This document shows positions 35,380 through 43,237 of a stretch of 64,000 nt of DNA, piece by piece (position 1 is the first letter of the stretch; each line of letters starts with the position of its first letter). The position numbers and the translations under genes are program-made. The DNA is from Paenibacillus sp. BIC5C1 (lineage in GTDB: Bacteria; Bacillota; Bacilli; Paenibacillales; Paenibacillaceae). Where the stretch lies: the NCBI RefSeq assembly GCF_032399705.1, contig NZ_CP135922.1:62001-126000 (forward strand). The letters run 5' to 3'. The notes under the pieces are model-generated. The model did no database searches. It was given only the letters and a program-made list of their open reading frames with translations, and was not told the origin of the DNA.

Positions 35380-37068
35380 TTAGTTCATATATTCAATGGA
35401 GCGAAGCGTACGCACCAAGATCATAAGTGCTTCGTCTGTGGATGCTGCTTTTTTCGGCTCGAAGGAAGTCCCGAATGTATCTTGAAGCAAATCGAGCGAT
35501 GTCAAAGCCTGGACTTGGGCTGTGGCCCAAGGAGAGATAGAATCTTGGTCCAGATAGGATATCACAGCTGAGCTATTAGCGACAGAATCTCCTCCTGCAT
35601 ACTGAATTGCCCGATAGACCATGCTTGCGAGCTCTTCCCGGGTGACCTGACGATCGGCACGGAATGTTCCATCCGCATAGCCTTTGACAATTCCAAGGTG
35701 TGCAGCGGTTGCCGCATACGATTGTTCCTCAGTCACATCCCGGAAAGAGGTATTCTTAGATACGATTCCGTTTGCTCCTAAGGCGGAAACTAATAATTGG
35801 GCGACCTGTCCGCGTGTGATCGGTTCACCCGTCTTCAATTGATTCAAAGCAAGTAGTTGTTTGTTCTGCATGTATTGGATGCTGTTTATCGACGAATCAT
35901 CGTCTGAAGTATCTATCTGTTCGTCTGAAGCAATAACATAAGTGCTGTATTGCATGTCCCGTATTCTTACCTCCCATTGTCCTTTATCTTGGACGAAATA
36001 GGCTGGCACGTAGGAATATGTCCGCGTTTCTTCATTGAACCCGAGAACGGTTGCTGTCTGTGGGTCAAGATCTGTAGTACCAAGGTGGATGACCCGAGTC
36101 ACATGTTTTAATTCTTCTTGATCCAGCTTGAGCGTTTGGTCACCAGCCACCCATTGTACATTGAAACGTAAAGGCTGTACCAACAATTTTAGGCCGGCTG
36201 GTAATGATTGTTTTAGGTTAGACAATTCATCGTTGGACAGGATATCAATGTTAATCTGGAGATCAAGCTTTTCGGTTGGCACATGCAGTAGAGATGATGC
36301 ACGTTGAATATTTAATTTATTCAAAGCTAACGCCATTTTGGACTGATTGCTGTACAGAGTGAATGAAGAAACTTTTTCCTGTGAGCGCAGAAAAGAAAGA
36401 ACTTCCTTCGGTAGTGTCAATTGAATGTGCGGAACACTTGGCAATATAGTTACAGACAAATCATTCAGATGATCAAGAGTAGATAACTTACGTACGACAC
36501 TCGAATCTACGGATACGGAAACAGTGCCATTATCCAATTTCCCATGTATCCATTGGTTTAGGCTATTGGCTGCAGAACCCATAGATGCGGAAGAATCAAT
36601 AATTGAGTTGCCAACTGTGGCTGAGTTGGAGGTTTGTGATGACGAGCTGCTGCTCTCAGGCCTGTTTCCTCCAGACTCAGGCTCACCGCCACCAGACTCA
36701 GGCTCACCGCCACCAGACTCGGGCTCACCACCGCCAGATTCAGGCTCACCGCCGCCAGACTCAGGCTCACCGCCACCAGACTCAGGCTCACCGCCACCAG
36801 ACTCAGGCTCACCGCCACCAGATTCAGGCTCGCTGCTCCCCTCATCATCTCCATCAGGATCGGCTGATGCTTTTTCCATTCCGAAGAAATGCTGAAAATA
36901 GCTAATCGAATCTCCCTTGTATATGTCGTCAGCTTTGTAATCAATGGCGTTACCCGCCAATACATGTGTCATTAGCCCGGCAGCCAATACGGTCGTCTTA
37001 ACGGCACGTTTTCTAGCGTTTCCGGCTTTAAGCATTTGCTGATGAACATTCTTTCTTTTCTTTTTCAT
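35380..37068 (-). CDS. secreted SLH-domain protein with EPESGGG repeats
   Basis: A 562-residue exported protein. The N-terminus is strongly basic and followed by a hydrophobic segment (about residues 22-40), likely a signal peptide or anchor. At about 75-135 there are eight EPESGG(G) repeats encoded by 21-bp units, then a serine-rich linker. The middle region (about 150-400) is unfamiliar. The C-terminus carries S-layer homology modules (TRGQVAQLLVSALG, then FRDVTEEQSYAATAAHLGIVKGYADGTFRADRQVTREELASM-type text), which attach proteins to the cell wall. About two SLH modules are clear. AAGGAGTG precedes the ATG. It follows the ATP-grasp gene by 26 nt, probably in one operon. Confidence 0.85.
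   Translation of the reverse strand: MKKKRKNVHQQMLKAGNARKRAVKTTVLAAGLMTHVLAGNAIDYKADDIYKGDSISYFQHFFGMEKASADPDGDDEGSSEPESGGGEPESGGGEPESGGGEPESGGGEPESGGGEPESGGGEPESGGGEPESGGNRPESSSSSSQTSNSATVGNSIIDSSASMGSAANSLNQWIHGKLDNGTVSVSVDSSVVRKLSTLDHLNDLSVTILPSVPHIQLTLPKEVLSFLRSQEKVSSFTLYSNQSKMALALNKLNIQRASSLLHVPTEKLDLQINIDILSNDELSNLKQSLPAGLKLLVQPLRFNVQWVAGDQTLKLDQEELKHVTRVIHLGTTDLDPQTATVLGFNEETRTYSYVPAYFVQDKGQWEVRIRDMQYSTYVIASDEQIDTSDDDSSINSIQYMQNKQLLALNQLKTGEPITRGQVAQLLVSALGANGIVSKNTSFRDVTEEQSYAATAAHLGIVKGYADGTFRADRQVTREELASMVYRAIQYAGGDSVANSSAVISYLDQDSISPWATAQVQALTSLDLLQDTFGTSFEPKKAASTDEALMILVRTLRSIEYMN
36671..36838 (-). repeat. eight 21-bp tandem coding repeats
   Basis: Eight contiguous copies of a 21-bp unit beginning CCAGA(C/T)TC(A/G)GGCTC on the plus strand, each encoding EPESGGG on the minus strand. 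Units differ by a few silent changes. The copy number may be variable between strains. Confidence 0.93.
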
Positions 37069-37094
37069 CTCTTCACTCCTTATTAAAAGTAGAA

Positions 37095-39125
37095 CTAACG
37101 CAAAGAAAGAGCAAAAGGAATCATATGTTGCGCGACTTCAAACTCCCTGTGCGTAGAACCGATTTTGTTCATATTGACTTCGAAAATCCAAATCTCACCC
37201 GACGAATCAATGCCTACATCAATGCCCAACTCGCAGATTCGCTCCTTCACATGGTCAGCAATATGATTAGCCGTCATTGTCGCCATCTGTTCTAGTCTCG
37301 TCAGCATGACTTCTTCCTTTTGAGGAAACTCATGCCGAGACAGCCAGTCCCATGTCGTAAATGCACGGAGTGAACCAGCGTGGTTAACTACCTTATGCTC
37401 GCTTTGGGTAGAGAGAAAAGGAAATGCGGAAATGAAAGACCATTTCCCGCTTCCGTTCCGGACCAGATGCAGTCTTATATGAAAGGGGAGTCCGTTCCGG
37501 GTTTCGCTTCGAATAAATTTTTGAATAATAAAGCCCCTTTTGGTCGCAAGCATGGAGATCAGTTGCCCGAACTCCTCATCGTTCATCATGTGAACATGCT
37601 CGTGAGCCTTTACGGCGAAGCCTTCCTGTTCACGCTGAACAACGATGATTCCGTTGCCGAACGAGCCTATAGAGGGCTTGATGATGGAAGTCCCGTAAGT
37701 ATCGATGAAGGCCAAAATCTCTTGAACGCTCTCTACTGCAGCATACGGGATTATATGGGAGACAAGCTTTGCATTGTCTTCAAGCATTTCATAACTTTTT
37801 TTCTTGCTAAAGGAACCTCCGTTTCGTTCATCGGTGAAGGGCACATGTCTTAAAGCCTCATAAACGTAACTGTAATTCGCATTACCACGTGCTTTCAATC
37901 GGTCATAGACCACATCAGGGAATGGACAATACCGTGCCTCCCACTCTCCGTCCTCCAGGACATATCCTTTGATATAGCGCAATTCTGCATGAACATCGTG
38001 TGGAGCAAAATAATAAAACACTGCATCACTCCATTTTGCTGAATATGCGCAGGCGGTAGCGAGTTGCTTATCACAGGGGTCGTTGGTCAGCATGGCAATA
38101 ACGGGATGGGGCGCTATTTGCCCGGCTTTGGCTACATATTGTGCGTATTCAATCGCTCGTGCTGCCCGTGCCTGCTCATGAAACCGCGTTTGGGGGCTTA
38201 TATTGGCCTCCAGGAACAGGATTTGGCCTGTGGGAGTCACAATAAAATCCATACCAAGCTCATCAATAAGAAAGGAATATGAACGGTTAATTGTCTCTGC
38301 CATACGAATAGCCAGCCGCTCCAGTTCAATCCTGAGCTGGTCGGCCTGAACTGGGAATAAACGATAGAGCATATCAGCCGCGTCCTCCATGCCACCACCT
38401 TTACTTATATTGCTGATGATGGAATCGGTAATACCAGTGCGGGCATACATTTTGGTCAGAGCCCATCGTCCCGTTCCATCGCGCTGAATATGTATTCGAA
38501 AATCAACAACTTCTCCCATCTCGGTAAGGCATGGAAGGTAGGGCTGAATAATAGAGGAGTTTTGAGCGAGCCCTTCCTGCAAAAGTTCCTGTAATCCAGA
38601 ATAATCAAGCCAGATCGCTTCATTTTGCTGACGCCATACATAGCGATCATCTATCTTTTTGACTGTGAAAATGGAATTTCCTCGGCGCCCTTGATCAGGT
38701 TTAACTAAAACTTCATCGTGAACATCCAAAAAAGCAAGAAATTGATTGAGATCCTGCAAGCGCTCCGTCGGAATAAGGTGATCTTTGAAGAGGGGGTCCA
38801 GCTTCTTCTGAATGTCGTATTTTCCGTGAATTAGATATGTTGTAAAGGGAACCCTGCGACGCAGCCAATTCTCACATTCCGGCCTGTTATTAACAGGCTC
38901 AGGTGCTTCATTAAGTACCACGTCAGGGAGAGGCACCTTCCTCTGTACCCATGCGTTTCCCTCAGGGAAGGTACCGTGGAGTAATTCCTGTTCCATATCG
39001 ATGCTGCCGGCATCAAAGAAGAAAACATTTGCGCCTTGTTTCATTCCCTCTGAGATCAATTCACTGATTCGCTCCTCAGGCAATGTGTTCAAAGGGTCAT
39101 TTTTACGATACACACCTATAAACAA
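37095..39125 (-). CDS. YheC/YheD-like protein with two tandem ATP-grasp domains
   Basis: A 676-residue cytoplasmic protein made of two similar halves. Half one (about 1-350) starts MFIGVYRKNDP and contains VLVKPDQGRRGNSIF, VDFRIHIQRDGTGRW and DFIVTPTGQILFLEANISP. Half two (about 360-676) starts at VIAMLTNDPCD and contains SIIKPSIGSFGNGI, HIRLHLVRNGSGKW and IDVGIDSSGEIWIFEVNMNK. These match the nucleotide-binding and metal-site segments of the YheC/YheD family, linked to the spore coat in Bacillus, where members usually have one such unit. The start is TTG with GAGGTGG upstream. The substrate is unknown. It probably forms an operon with the SLH gene. Confidence 0.85.
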   Translation of the reverse strand: MFIGVYRKNDPLNTLPEERISELISEGMKQGANVFFFDAGSIDMEQELLHGTFPEGNAWVQRKVPLPDVVLNEAPEPVNNRPECENWLRRRVPFTTYLIHGKYDIQKKLDPLFKDHLIPTERLQDLNQFLAFLDVHDEVLVKPDQGRRGNSIFTVKKIDDRYVWRQQNEAIWLDYSGLQELLQEGLAQNSSIIQPYLPCLTEMGEVVDFRIHIQRDGTGRWALTKMYARTGITDSIISNISKGGGMEDAADMLYRLFPVQADQLRIELERLAIRMAETINRSYSFLIDELGMDFIVTPTGQILFLEANISPQTRFHEQARAARAIEYAQYVAKAGQIAPHPVIAMLTNDPCDKQLATACAYSAKWSDAVFYYFAPHDVHAELRYIKGYVLEDGEWEARYCPFPDVVYDRLKARGNANYSYVYEALRHVPFTDERNGGSFSKKKSYEMLEDNAKLVSHIIPYAAVESVQEILAFIDTYGTSIIKPSIGSFGNGIIVVQREQEGFAVKAHEHVHMMNDEEFGQLISMLATKRGFIIQKFIRSETRNGLPFHIRLHLVRNGSGKWSFISAFPFLSTQSEHKVVNHAGSLRAFTTWDWLSRHEFPQKEEVMLTRLEQMATMTANHIADHVKERICELGIDVGIDSSGEIWIFEVNMNKIGSTHREFEVAQHMIPFALSLR

Positions 39126-39283
39126 GCAACCACCTCGTAATGAAAAGTCTAAAATTCAATTATACAGAGCAGGGCTGAACGGATTCTGAACAACCATTCA
39201 ATCGTTAGGTAGCGCTGGTTATCTTTACTTAGTAGGTGAAAATCCCCTTTTTGATGTATCAAATAATAAATCATATAAAAAGG

Positions 39284-39313
39284 TTGCTTTCTGCCATACA
39301 ATTATGGTATGAT
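39284..39313 (+). promoter_or_regulatory. promoter of tRNA-Ser
   Basis: TTGCTT (39284-39289), 18-bp spacer, TATGAT (39308-39313), 36 bp before the tRNA. Confidence 0.55.
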
Positions 39314-39348
39314 CTATTTCGTGGCAAGTTTATAAAAGTTAATGTCCT

Positions 39349-39437
39349 GGAGAGGTACCGAAGCGGTCATAACGGGGCGGTCTTGAAAACCGTTAGGGGG
39401 CAACTCCACGTGGGTTCGAATCCCACCCTCTCCGCCA
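39349..39437 (+). tRNA. trnS: tRNA-Ser (anticodon UGA)
   Basis: An 89-nt class II tRNA with encoded CCA. Acceptor stem GGAGAGG/CCTCTCC, discriminator G, anticodon TGA at 39384-39386 within loop CTTGAAA, a long variable arm, and the T-arm GTGGGTTCGAATCCCAC. It reads UCA and other UCN codons. Confidence 0.97.
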
Positions 39438-39452
39438 TACTACAATTATGAT

Positions 39453-39486
39453 AAGGGTCCGAGCGATAAGCTCGGGTCCTTTTTTG
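39453..39486 (+). terminator. terminator after tRNA-Ser
   Basis: GG-CCGAGC/GCTCGG-CC stem with GATAA loop and six T. Confidence 0.92.
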
Positions 39487-39578
39487 CATTTATTTATCAT
39501 TTAGTGCAGCCGCATACACGCTGTATCTTCCAGAGCATTTTTGCGCTAGAAAATCAGTTGGTTTCAATATCTGTGTGA

Positions 39579-39609
39579 TGAATAAAAACATCCGAATCGC
39601 CGCACTTTA
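39579..39609 (+). promoter_or_regulatory. candidate forespore (sigma-G/F-like) promoter
   Basis: TGAATA (39579-39584), 18-bp spacer, CACTTTA (39603-39609). The -35 fits the forespore pattern TGMATR; the -10 matches CATWMTA at five of seven positions. It lies 21 bp before a cluster ending with sspP. Confidence 0.4.
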
Positions 39610-39630
39610 TATAAGAGTGGAGGTGGTAAG

Positions 39631-39972
39631 ATGAACCGCGAATTAAACATAGATCAGACGGAGCTTGTAGGTGCTTGGCAGGAAAGATTGCCTGAGGTCC
39701 TAAATGTCGGAGATCGGGCTCAGGTTATGGCTGACGAGGCTGATCAACAGGCTATTCGAATTCACATCGCAACAGCGGGACACCAGATGTACTCGTTTGA
39801 TTTCAAGTGTGCCTATGTGGATTCTCGTGAAGTCAGTGTACAGCTAATTGATGTGGAGCGCGATGGAAGAACGACGGATGAGCGTACAGAGCCCATTCAG
39901 GAATTGGCTCAGGATTACACGCGTCATATTCATGAGTGTGCCCAGTCGTTGCAACCCAAAACTAGACATTAG
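39631..39972 (+). CDS. hypothetical protein, first gene of the sspP cluster
   Basis: A 113-residue soluble protein, acidic overall, with no signal peptide, membrane helix or motif I recognise. GGAGGTGG at about 39618-39625 supports the ATG. It lies 25 nt before a 58-residue gene and then sspP, and downstream of a forespore-like promoter, so a role in spores is plausible from position only. Confidence 0.75.
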   Translation: MNRELNIDQTELVGAWQERLPEVLNVGDRAQVMADEADQQAIRIHIATAGHQMYSFDFKCAYVDSREVSVQLIDVERDGRTTDERTEPIQELAQDYTRHIHECAQSLQPKTRH

Positions 39973-39997
39973 GCAGACGTCAAAGGAGTGGTAATAC

Positions 39998-40174
39998 GTG
40001 AGTAAAGCGAAAGCTGGAACAGATAAAAACCTGCAAAATGTAGTCGCAGATCTGGATCAGACACCTGTAAATAGTCACCATGCCCAGCAAATTCAACAGG
40101 ACTCAAATGACCGTCGGAATCAGGATTCCATGAATCATGATAAAACGGAAGATATGGACCCGTCCCATTCCTAA
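39998..40174 (+). CDS. small hydrophilic protein (58 aa), possible spore protein
   Basis: GTG 39998 preceded by AAAGGAGTGG (39982-39991). The product starts MSKAKAGTDKNLQNVV and is rich in Q, D, N and H, with no cysteine and no hydrophobic core. It ends 23 nt before sspP. Composition and neighbours are like small acid-soluble spore proteins, but I do not recognise the family. Confidence 0.7.
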   Translation: MSKAKAGTDKNLQNVVADLDQTPVNSHHAQQIQQDSNDRRNQDSMNHDKTEDMDPSHS

Positions 40175-40197
40175 TCCAAAGAAGAGGAGGGAACTAC

Positions 40198-40350
40198 ATG
40201 AGTAAACCCAAAACAACACCTGTACCTGAAGCTCAGGCTGCTGAGCAGCACCGAAAACCGGAAAAGCATTCTTCCATGCAGGAACCGTTGTCCGGCTCCA
40301 AAAAAGTGAAAAACCAGAACCATGTGGATCATCATAATCCTCAAGGCTAA
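40198..40350 (+). CDS. sspP: small acid-soluble spore protein P
   Basis: A 50-residue protein whose C-terminal half reads QEPLSGSKKVKNQNH, the signature of SspP, a minor spore-core protein made only in the forespore. ATG 40198 follows GAGGAGGGA. It too begins MSK, like the gene before it. A stem-loop terminator follows, closing the cluster. Confidence 0.9.
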   Translation: MSKPKTTPVPEAQAAEQHRKPEKHSSMQEPLSGSKKVKNQNHVDHHNPQG

Positions 40351-40410
40351 GATTAAAGGAACAATCATTCCTCTTCTTTAGCACATATTAATGAATAACG
40401 ATAACCTATA

Positions 40411-40436
40411 ACTCCGGTTAACAAACCGGGGTTTTT
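40411..40436 (+). terminator. terminator after sspP
   Basis: CCGGTT/AACCGG stem with an ACAA-type loop, then GTTTTT. Confidence 0.8.
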
Positions 40437-40618
40437 GCGCGTTCATACATGATTTAGAGAAGCACACCATTGATATCTAAAGCTTACATAGGTCTTTGTA
40501 GCCAATTTACAGAGTAAAGATCACAAATTTCCCAAATCGTGTTTCCGTTTCAGAATAAATGGTATATCATTGATATTGAATTATTTTTTTTGGGGTTATC
40601 ACGAGAGGAGAGAAACAA

Positions 40619-41713
40619 ATGACTAAACGTATGGGGGCGCTTCTTCTTACGTTGCTGTTAACCGTATCCATGGCACTGACAGCATGTAGCAGCAAGCAAG
40701 AGCCAAAAGAGGCATTGAAGACGGCGGCAGCCAATGCTTCCAAATTGACTTCGTATGAGATGAGTTCTAACTTCACTATTAATGAATTGAGCTATAAAGC
40801 TGCAGACGAGTCACAACAGGATCCAACGATGTCTCAGTTTATGAGCATGCTGAAGGATGCTCAGTTGAATGTAACTGGCGTATACCAAAGTGAGCCGATG
40901 CAGACCGAAATGACGGTAGGGATTGAGCTTAAAGGCGATATGGGGATGACTTTTACCATTCCAATGGTTATGACCGCTGAGAAGTTATATGTTAAGGTAC
41001 CAAGTATTCCGTTCTTCCCGATTCCGGAAACGGTTGTTGGTAAATTCCTGGAGCTGGATCTGAAAGAACTGGCTGAGCAAGAAGGAACGGAATGGAATCC
41101 AAATGCTATGGATGCAGCCAAAACACAAAAGCTGAGCAATGAAGTTATGGATGCGGTCCTGAGCGAGTACGATCAGGATAAATTCTTTAAAAACCTGGAT
41201 GTGAAGGATGCACAGCTTCCAGAAGGTTTGGATGCCAAACAAGTTGTCCAATTTTCTGTCAACAATGACAATGTGAAGGAAGCCGTTACTGTCCTGGTAA
41301 CCAAAGCATTGCCTAAAGTTTTGGATATTATCTCTAAAGAAGAGTATCGTGACATGTTGCAAATGAGTCAGGAAGATATCAACAAAGCTAAAGAGGATCT
41401 AAAAATTACTGAAGCAGATCAAGCTGAAATGGCTAAAGATCTGGACCAGTTGAAAGACACACTGACTATTAACCAGTTCCACATTGATTTTGCTTTGGAC
41501 AAAAAAGATTTCCCGGTATATCAAAAATTGGTTGCTGATCTGTTGATTAAACAACCTGATACCAAGGATGAAGTTAAACTTGCTTTCACTGGTTCGAACA
41601 CATACACCAAAATTAACGAGAAGCCAGCATTTAAAATTAATATTCCTACTGGCGAAGACGTCATTACAATGGAACAGTTTGAAGAACTAATGAACGCATC
41701 TTACGGATACTAA
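40619..41713 (+). CDS. lipoprotein of unknown function
   Basis: A 364-residue predicted lipoprotein: basic N-terminus, hydrophobic segment, and the lipobox LTAC with C23 as the lipidated residue. The mature part is charged and has two similar-looking halves, each with a strand-rich pattern (VTGVYQSEPMQTEMTVGIELKG; IDFALDKKDFPVYQKL). It resembles the LppX/DUF6612-type lipoproteins common in Paenibacillus, but I cannot confirm this. ATG 40619 follows GAGAGGAGAG. It is monocistronic and ends at a very strong stem-loop. Confidence 0.85.
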   Translation: MTKRMGALLLTLLLTVSMALTACSSKQEPKEALKTAAANASKLTSYEMSSNFTINELSYKAADESQQDPTMSQFMSMLKDAQLNVTGVYQSEPMQTEMTVGIELKGDMGMTFTIPMVMTAEKLYVKVPSIPFFPIPETVVGKFLELDLKELAEQEGTEWNPNAMDAAKTQKLSNEVMDAVLSEYDQDKFFKNLDVKDAQLPEGLDAKQVVQFSVNNDNVKEAVTVLVTKALPKVLDIISKEEYRDMLQMSQEDINKAKEDLKITEADQAEMAKDLDQLKDTLTINQFHIDFALDKKDFPVYQKLVADLLIKQPDTKDEVKLAFTGSNTYTKINEKPAFKINIPTGEDVITMEQFEELMNASYGY

Positions 41714-41736
41714 GTTCTCAGATTATGATTTAAAGC

Positions 41737-41773
41737 AAAGAGCCGCTCGACCTTAGGGTCGAGCGGCTCTTTG
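41737..41773. terminator. bidirectional terminator, perfect 16-bp stem
   Basis: AAAGAGCCGCTCGACC pairs fully with GGTCGAGCGGCTCTTT around a TTAG loop. It sits between two convergent genes. Confidence 0.88.
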
Positions 41774-41797
41774 TATGTTGTTCCAAGTTCTGTTCAA

Positions 41798-42367
41798 TTA
41801 CTGTAAAGATTCACCCATGTCCTCGGCGAGCACAGCGTAGATCTGATGGTCCTGATACTCTCCGTTAATCTTGAGATATTTACGAGCAATGCCTTCAGCC
41901 TGGAAGCCATTTTTCTCCAGAACACGTTTTGAACCCGTATTGGATAATAGAATAGCTGCTTGAACACGATTTAACTTCAGAGCACGGAAGGCGTAGGATA
42001 CAGCGAGTTTCACGGCCGCGGTCATTCGTCCTCCGCCTTGGTAATCTGGATGGATGAAGTATCCCATGTCTGCATAATTGGCAACGCCCTGAACGACATT
42101 GTTCAAGCTAACCTGACCGATCAGAATACCATCGTCGATTGTAAAAATTCCGAATTGATACCCCGTTCCTTCCTCAGCCGCCTGCATTCTATCCTGAATG
42201 CGTCTGGTTTGCGCATGCAGCGTATAGAACTCATCATCCCGGATAGGCTCTACGGCTTGGTAGGGAAGACGTGTGATTTGAATAAGAGCAAGATATGCCT
42301 CCGTATCTTGTGGAGTAAGTAGACGGAGACTTATCCCTTTTGGTGTGTCGTATAGTGTAAGCGGCAT
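41798..42367 (-). CDS. GNAT N-acetyltransferase (RimJ/RimL type)
   Basis: Acetyl-CoA dependent acetyltransferase of the ribosomal-protein-alanine type. ATG 42367 (189 residues) is preferred over a GTG three codons earlier because AAAGGAAG sits 10 nt upstream. Features: LRLLTPQD at the N-terminus, YFIHPDYQGGGRMTAAVKL with the acetyl-CoA loop, LNRVQAAILLSNTGSKRVLEKNGFQAEG, and a C-terminal YLKINGEYQDH. It lies 34 nt downstream of tadA, so they are probably co-transcribed. Substrate unknown. Confidence 0.88.
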   Translation of the reverse strand: MPLTLYDTPKGISLRLLTPQDTEAYLALIQITRLPYQAVEPIRDDEFYTLHAQTRRIQDRMQAAEEGTGYQFGIFTIDDGILIGQVSLNNVVQGVANYADMGYFIHPDYQGGGRMTAAVKLAVSYAFRALKLNRVQAAILLSNTGSKRVLEKNGFQAEGIARKYLKINGEYQDHQIYAVLAEDMGESLQ

Positions 42368-42401
42368 GGAATGCACTTCCTTTCTAGATAGATATAAAAT
42401 T

Positions 42402-42902
42402 CTATTTTTTGCGTAAACGCCGGAAAAATTGAGTCAGCATGGTGGAGCAATCTGGTTGCAGAATGTCAGCAACCACTTCGGTTCGATGATTAAAACGAGG
42501 TTCCTGCAGCAGATTCATCAGCGTTCCTGCACATCCGGCTTTGGGATCAGCGGTACCATATATAACTCGAGGCACTCTGGACTGCACAATGGCACCTGCA
42601 CACATCGGGCAGGGCTCCAGTGTAACGTACAGACTACAATCCAGCAGTCGCCATGCGCCGATGGCTTCACTAGCCTGCCGGATGGCTACCATCTCCGCAT
42701 GTGCTGTAGAATCGAGTGTCGTCTCACGCAGGTTATATCCACGACCAATAATACGGTTATGTTGAACAATTACAGCCCCGATGGGTACTTCCCCGAGTGC
42801 TTCTGCCTTGTACGCTTCAGCAATGGCTTCACGCATCCAGTGCTCGTGCTGAGCCTCCTCCGAGAGATGCGAAAGATCGGGTTGGAGAACGTCATCCTTC
42901 AT
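42402..42902 (-). CDS. tadA: tRNA adenosine(34) deaminase TadA
   Basis: Deaminates A34 of tRNA-Arg(ACG) to inosine. ATG 42902 gives 166 residues; the frame is open to 43004, but the longer form runs into the DnaA-box cluster and adds untypical residues. GGAAGGAG lies 12 nt upstream. Zinc deaminase motifs: STAHAEMVAI (His/Glu) and LEPCPMCAGAI (two Cys). In Bacillus tadA is followed by the SRP RNA and dnaX; neither is seen here. Confidence 0.95.
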   Translation of the reverse strand: MKDDVLQPDLSHLSEEAQHEHWMREAIAEAYKAEALGEVPIGAVIVQHNRIIGRGYNLRETTLDSTAHAEMVAIRQASEAIGAWRLLDCSLYVTLEPCPMCAGAIVQSRVPRVIYGTADPKAGCAGTLMNLLQEPRFNHRTEVVADILQPDCSTMLTQFFRRLRKK

Positions 42903-42967
42903 TAAAATGTAAAACTCCTTCCAAAGAGTAATTTGTGCGGCGAACAAACATTCGTTTGTTAACATGT

Positions 42968-43049
42968 TGTGTATAAGTCTGTGGATAACTGACGAGTTGC
43001 TCACATAGTTATGAACATACTATCCACATGCCTGTGGATTTGTGTATAA
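42968..43049. other. cluster of five DnaA-box-like 9-mers
   Basis: TGTGTATAA (42968-42976), TGTGGATAA (42980-42988, exact complement of the TTATCCACA consensus), CTATCCACA (43020-43028), TGTGGATTT (43033-43041) and TGTGTATAA (43041-43049). Four match the consensus at 8 or 9 of 9 positions. The third and fourth also form a perfect 7-bp inverted repeat, ATCCACA/TGTGGAT. No origin genes are adjacent. Confidence 0.65.
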
Positions 43050-43150
43050 TTTTTAGTGGTTATTCCCATTGTAGGCATGGAATAGACAAAATACAATTGA
43101 TTTCGCCATTTTCAGCCAAGCGGTAACTTTTGGACAAGGGTCAATTATCC

Positions 43151-43179
43151 TTTTCAAATAGACATACAACAGTTATGAT
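43151..43179 (+). promoter_or_regulatory. candidate promoter of the sensor kinase
   Basis: TTTTCA (43151-43156), 17-bp spacer, TATGAT (43174-43179). Confidence 0.4.
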
Positions 43180-43237
43180 GGATATAGGTTTTGCCATATA
43201 TCGCCAGAGGGTACAAGCCGAGAGGTGAACGAAAAAG

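Larger units (their letters stand above)
42903..43237. other. tadA-kinase divergent region
   Basis: 335 bases without a supported gene. The left part (42968-43049) contains five DnaA-box-like motifs. The right part has a candidate kinase promoter and ribosome site. Confidence 0.7.

Noticed and set aside
36671..36838. CRISPR-like array
   Set aside because: The 21-bp units are directly adjacent with no spacers and lie in frame inside a gene.
36524..36895. Plus-strand frames rich in PPDSGS or HRHQTQA through the repeat region
   Set aside because: They are the antisense reading of the 21-bp EPESGGG repeats; they have no ribosome site.
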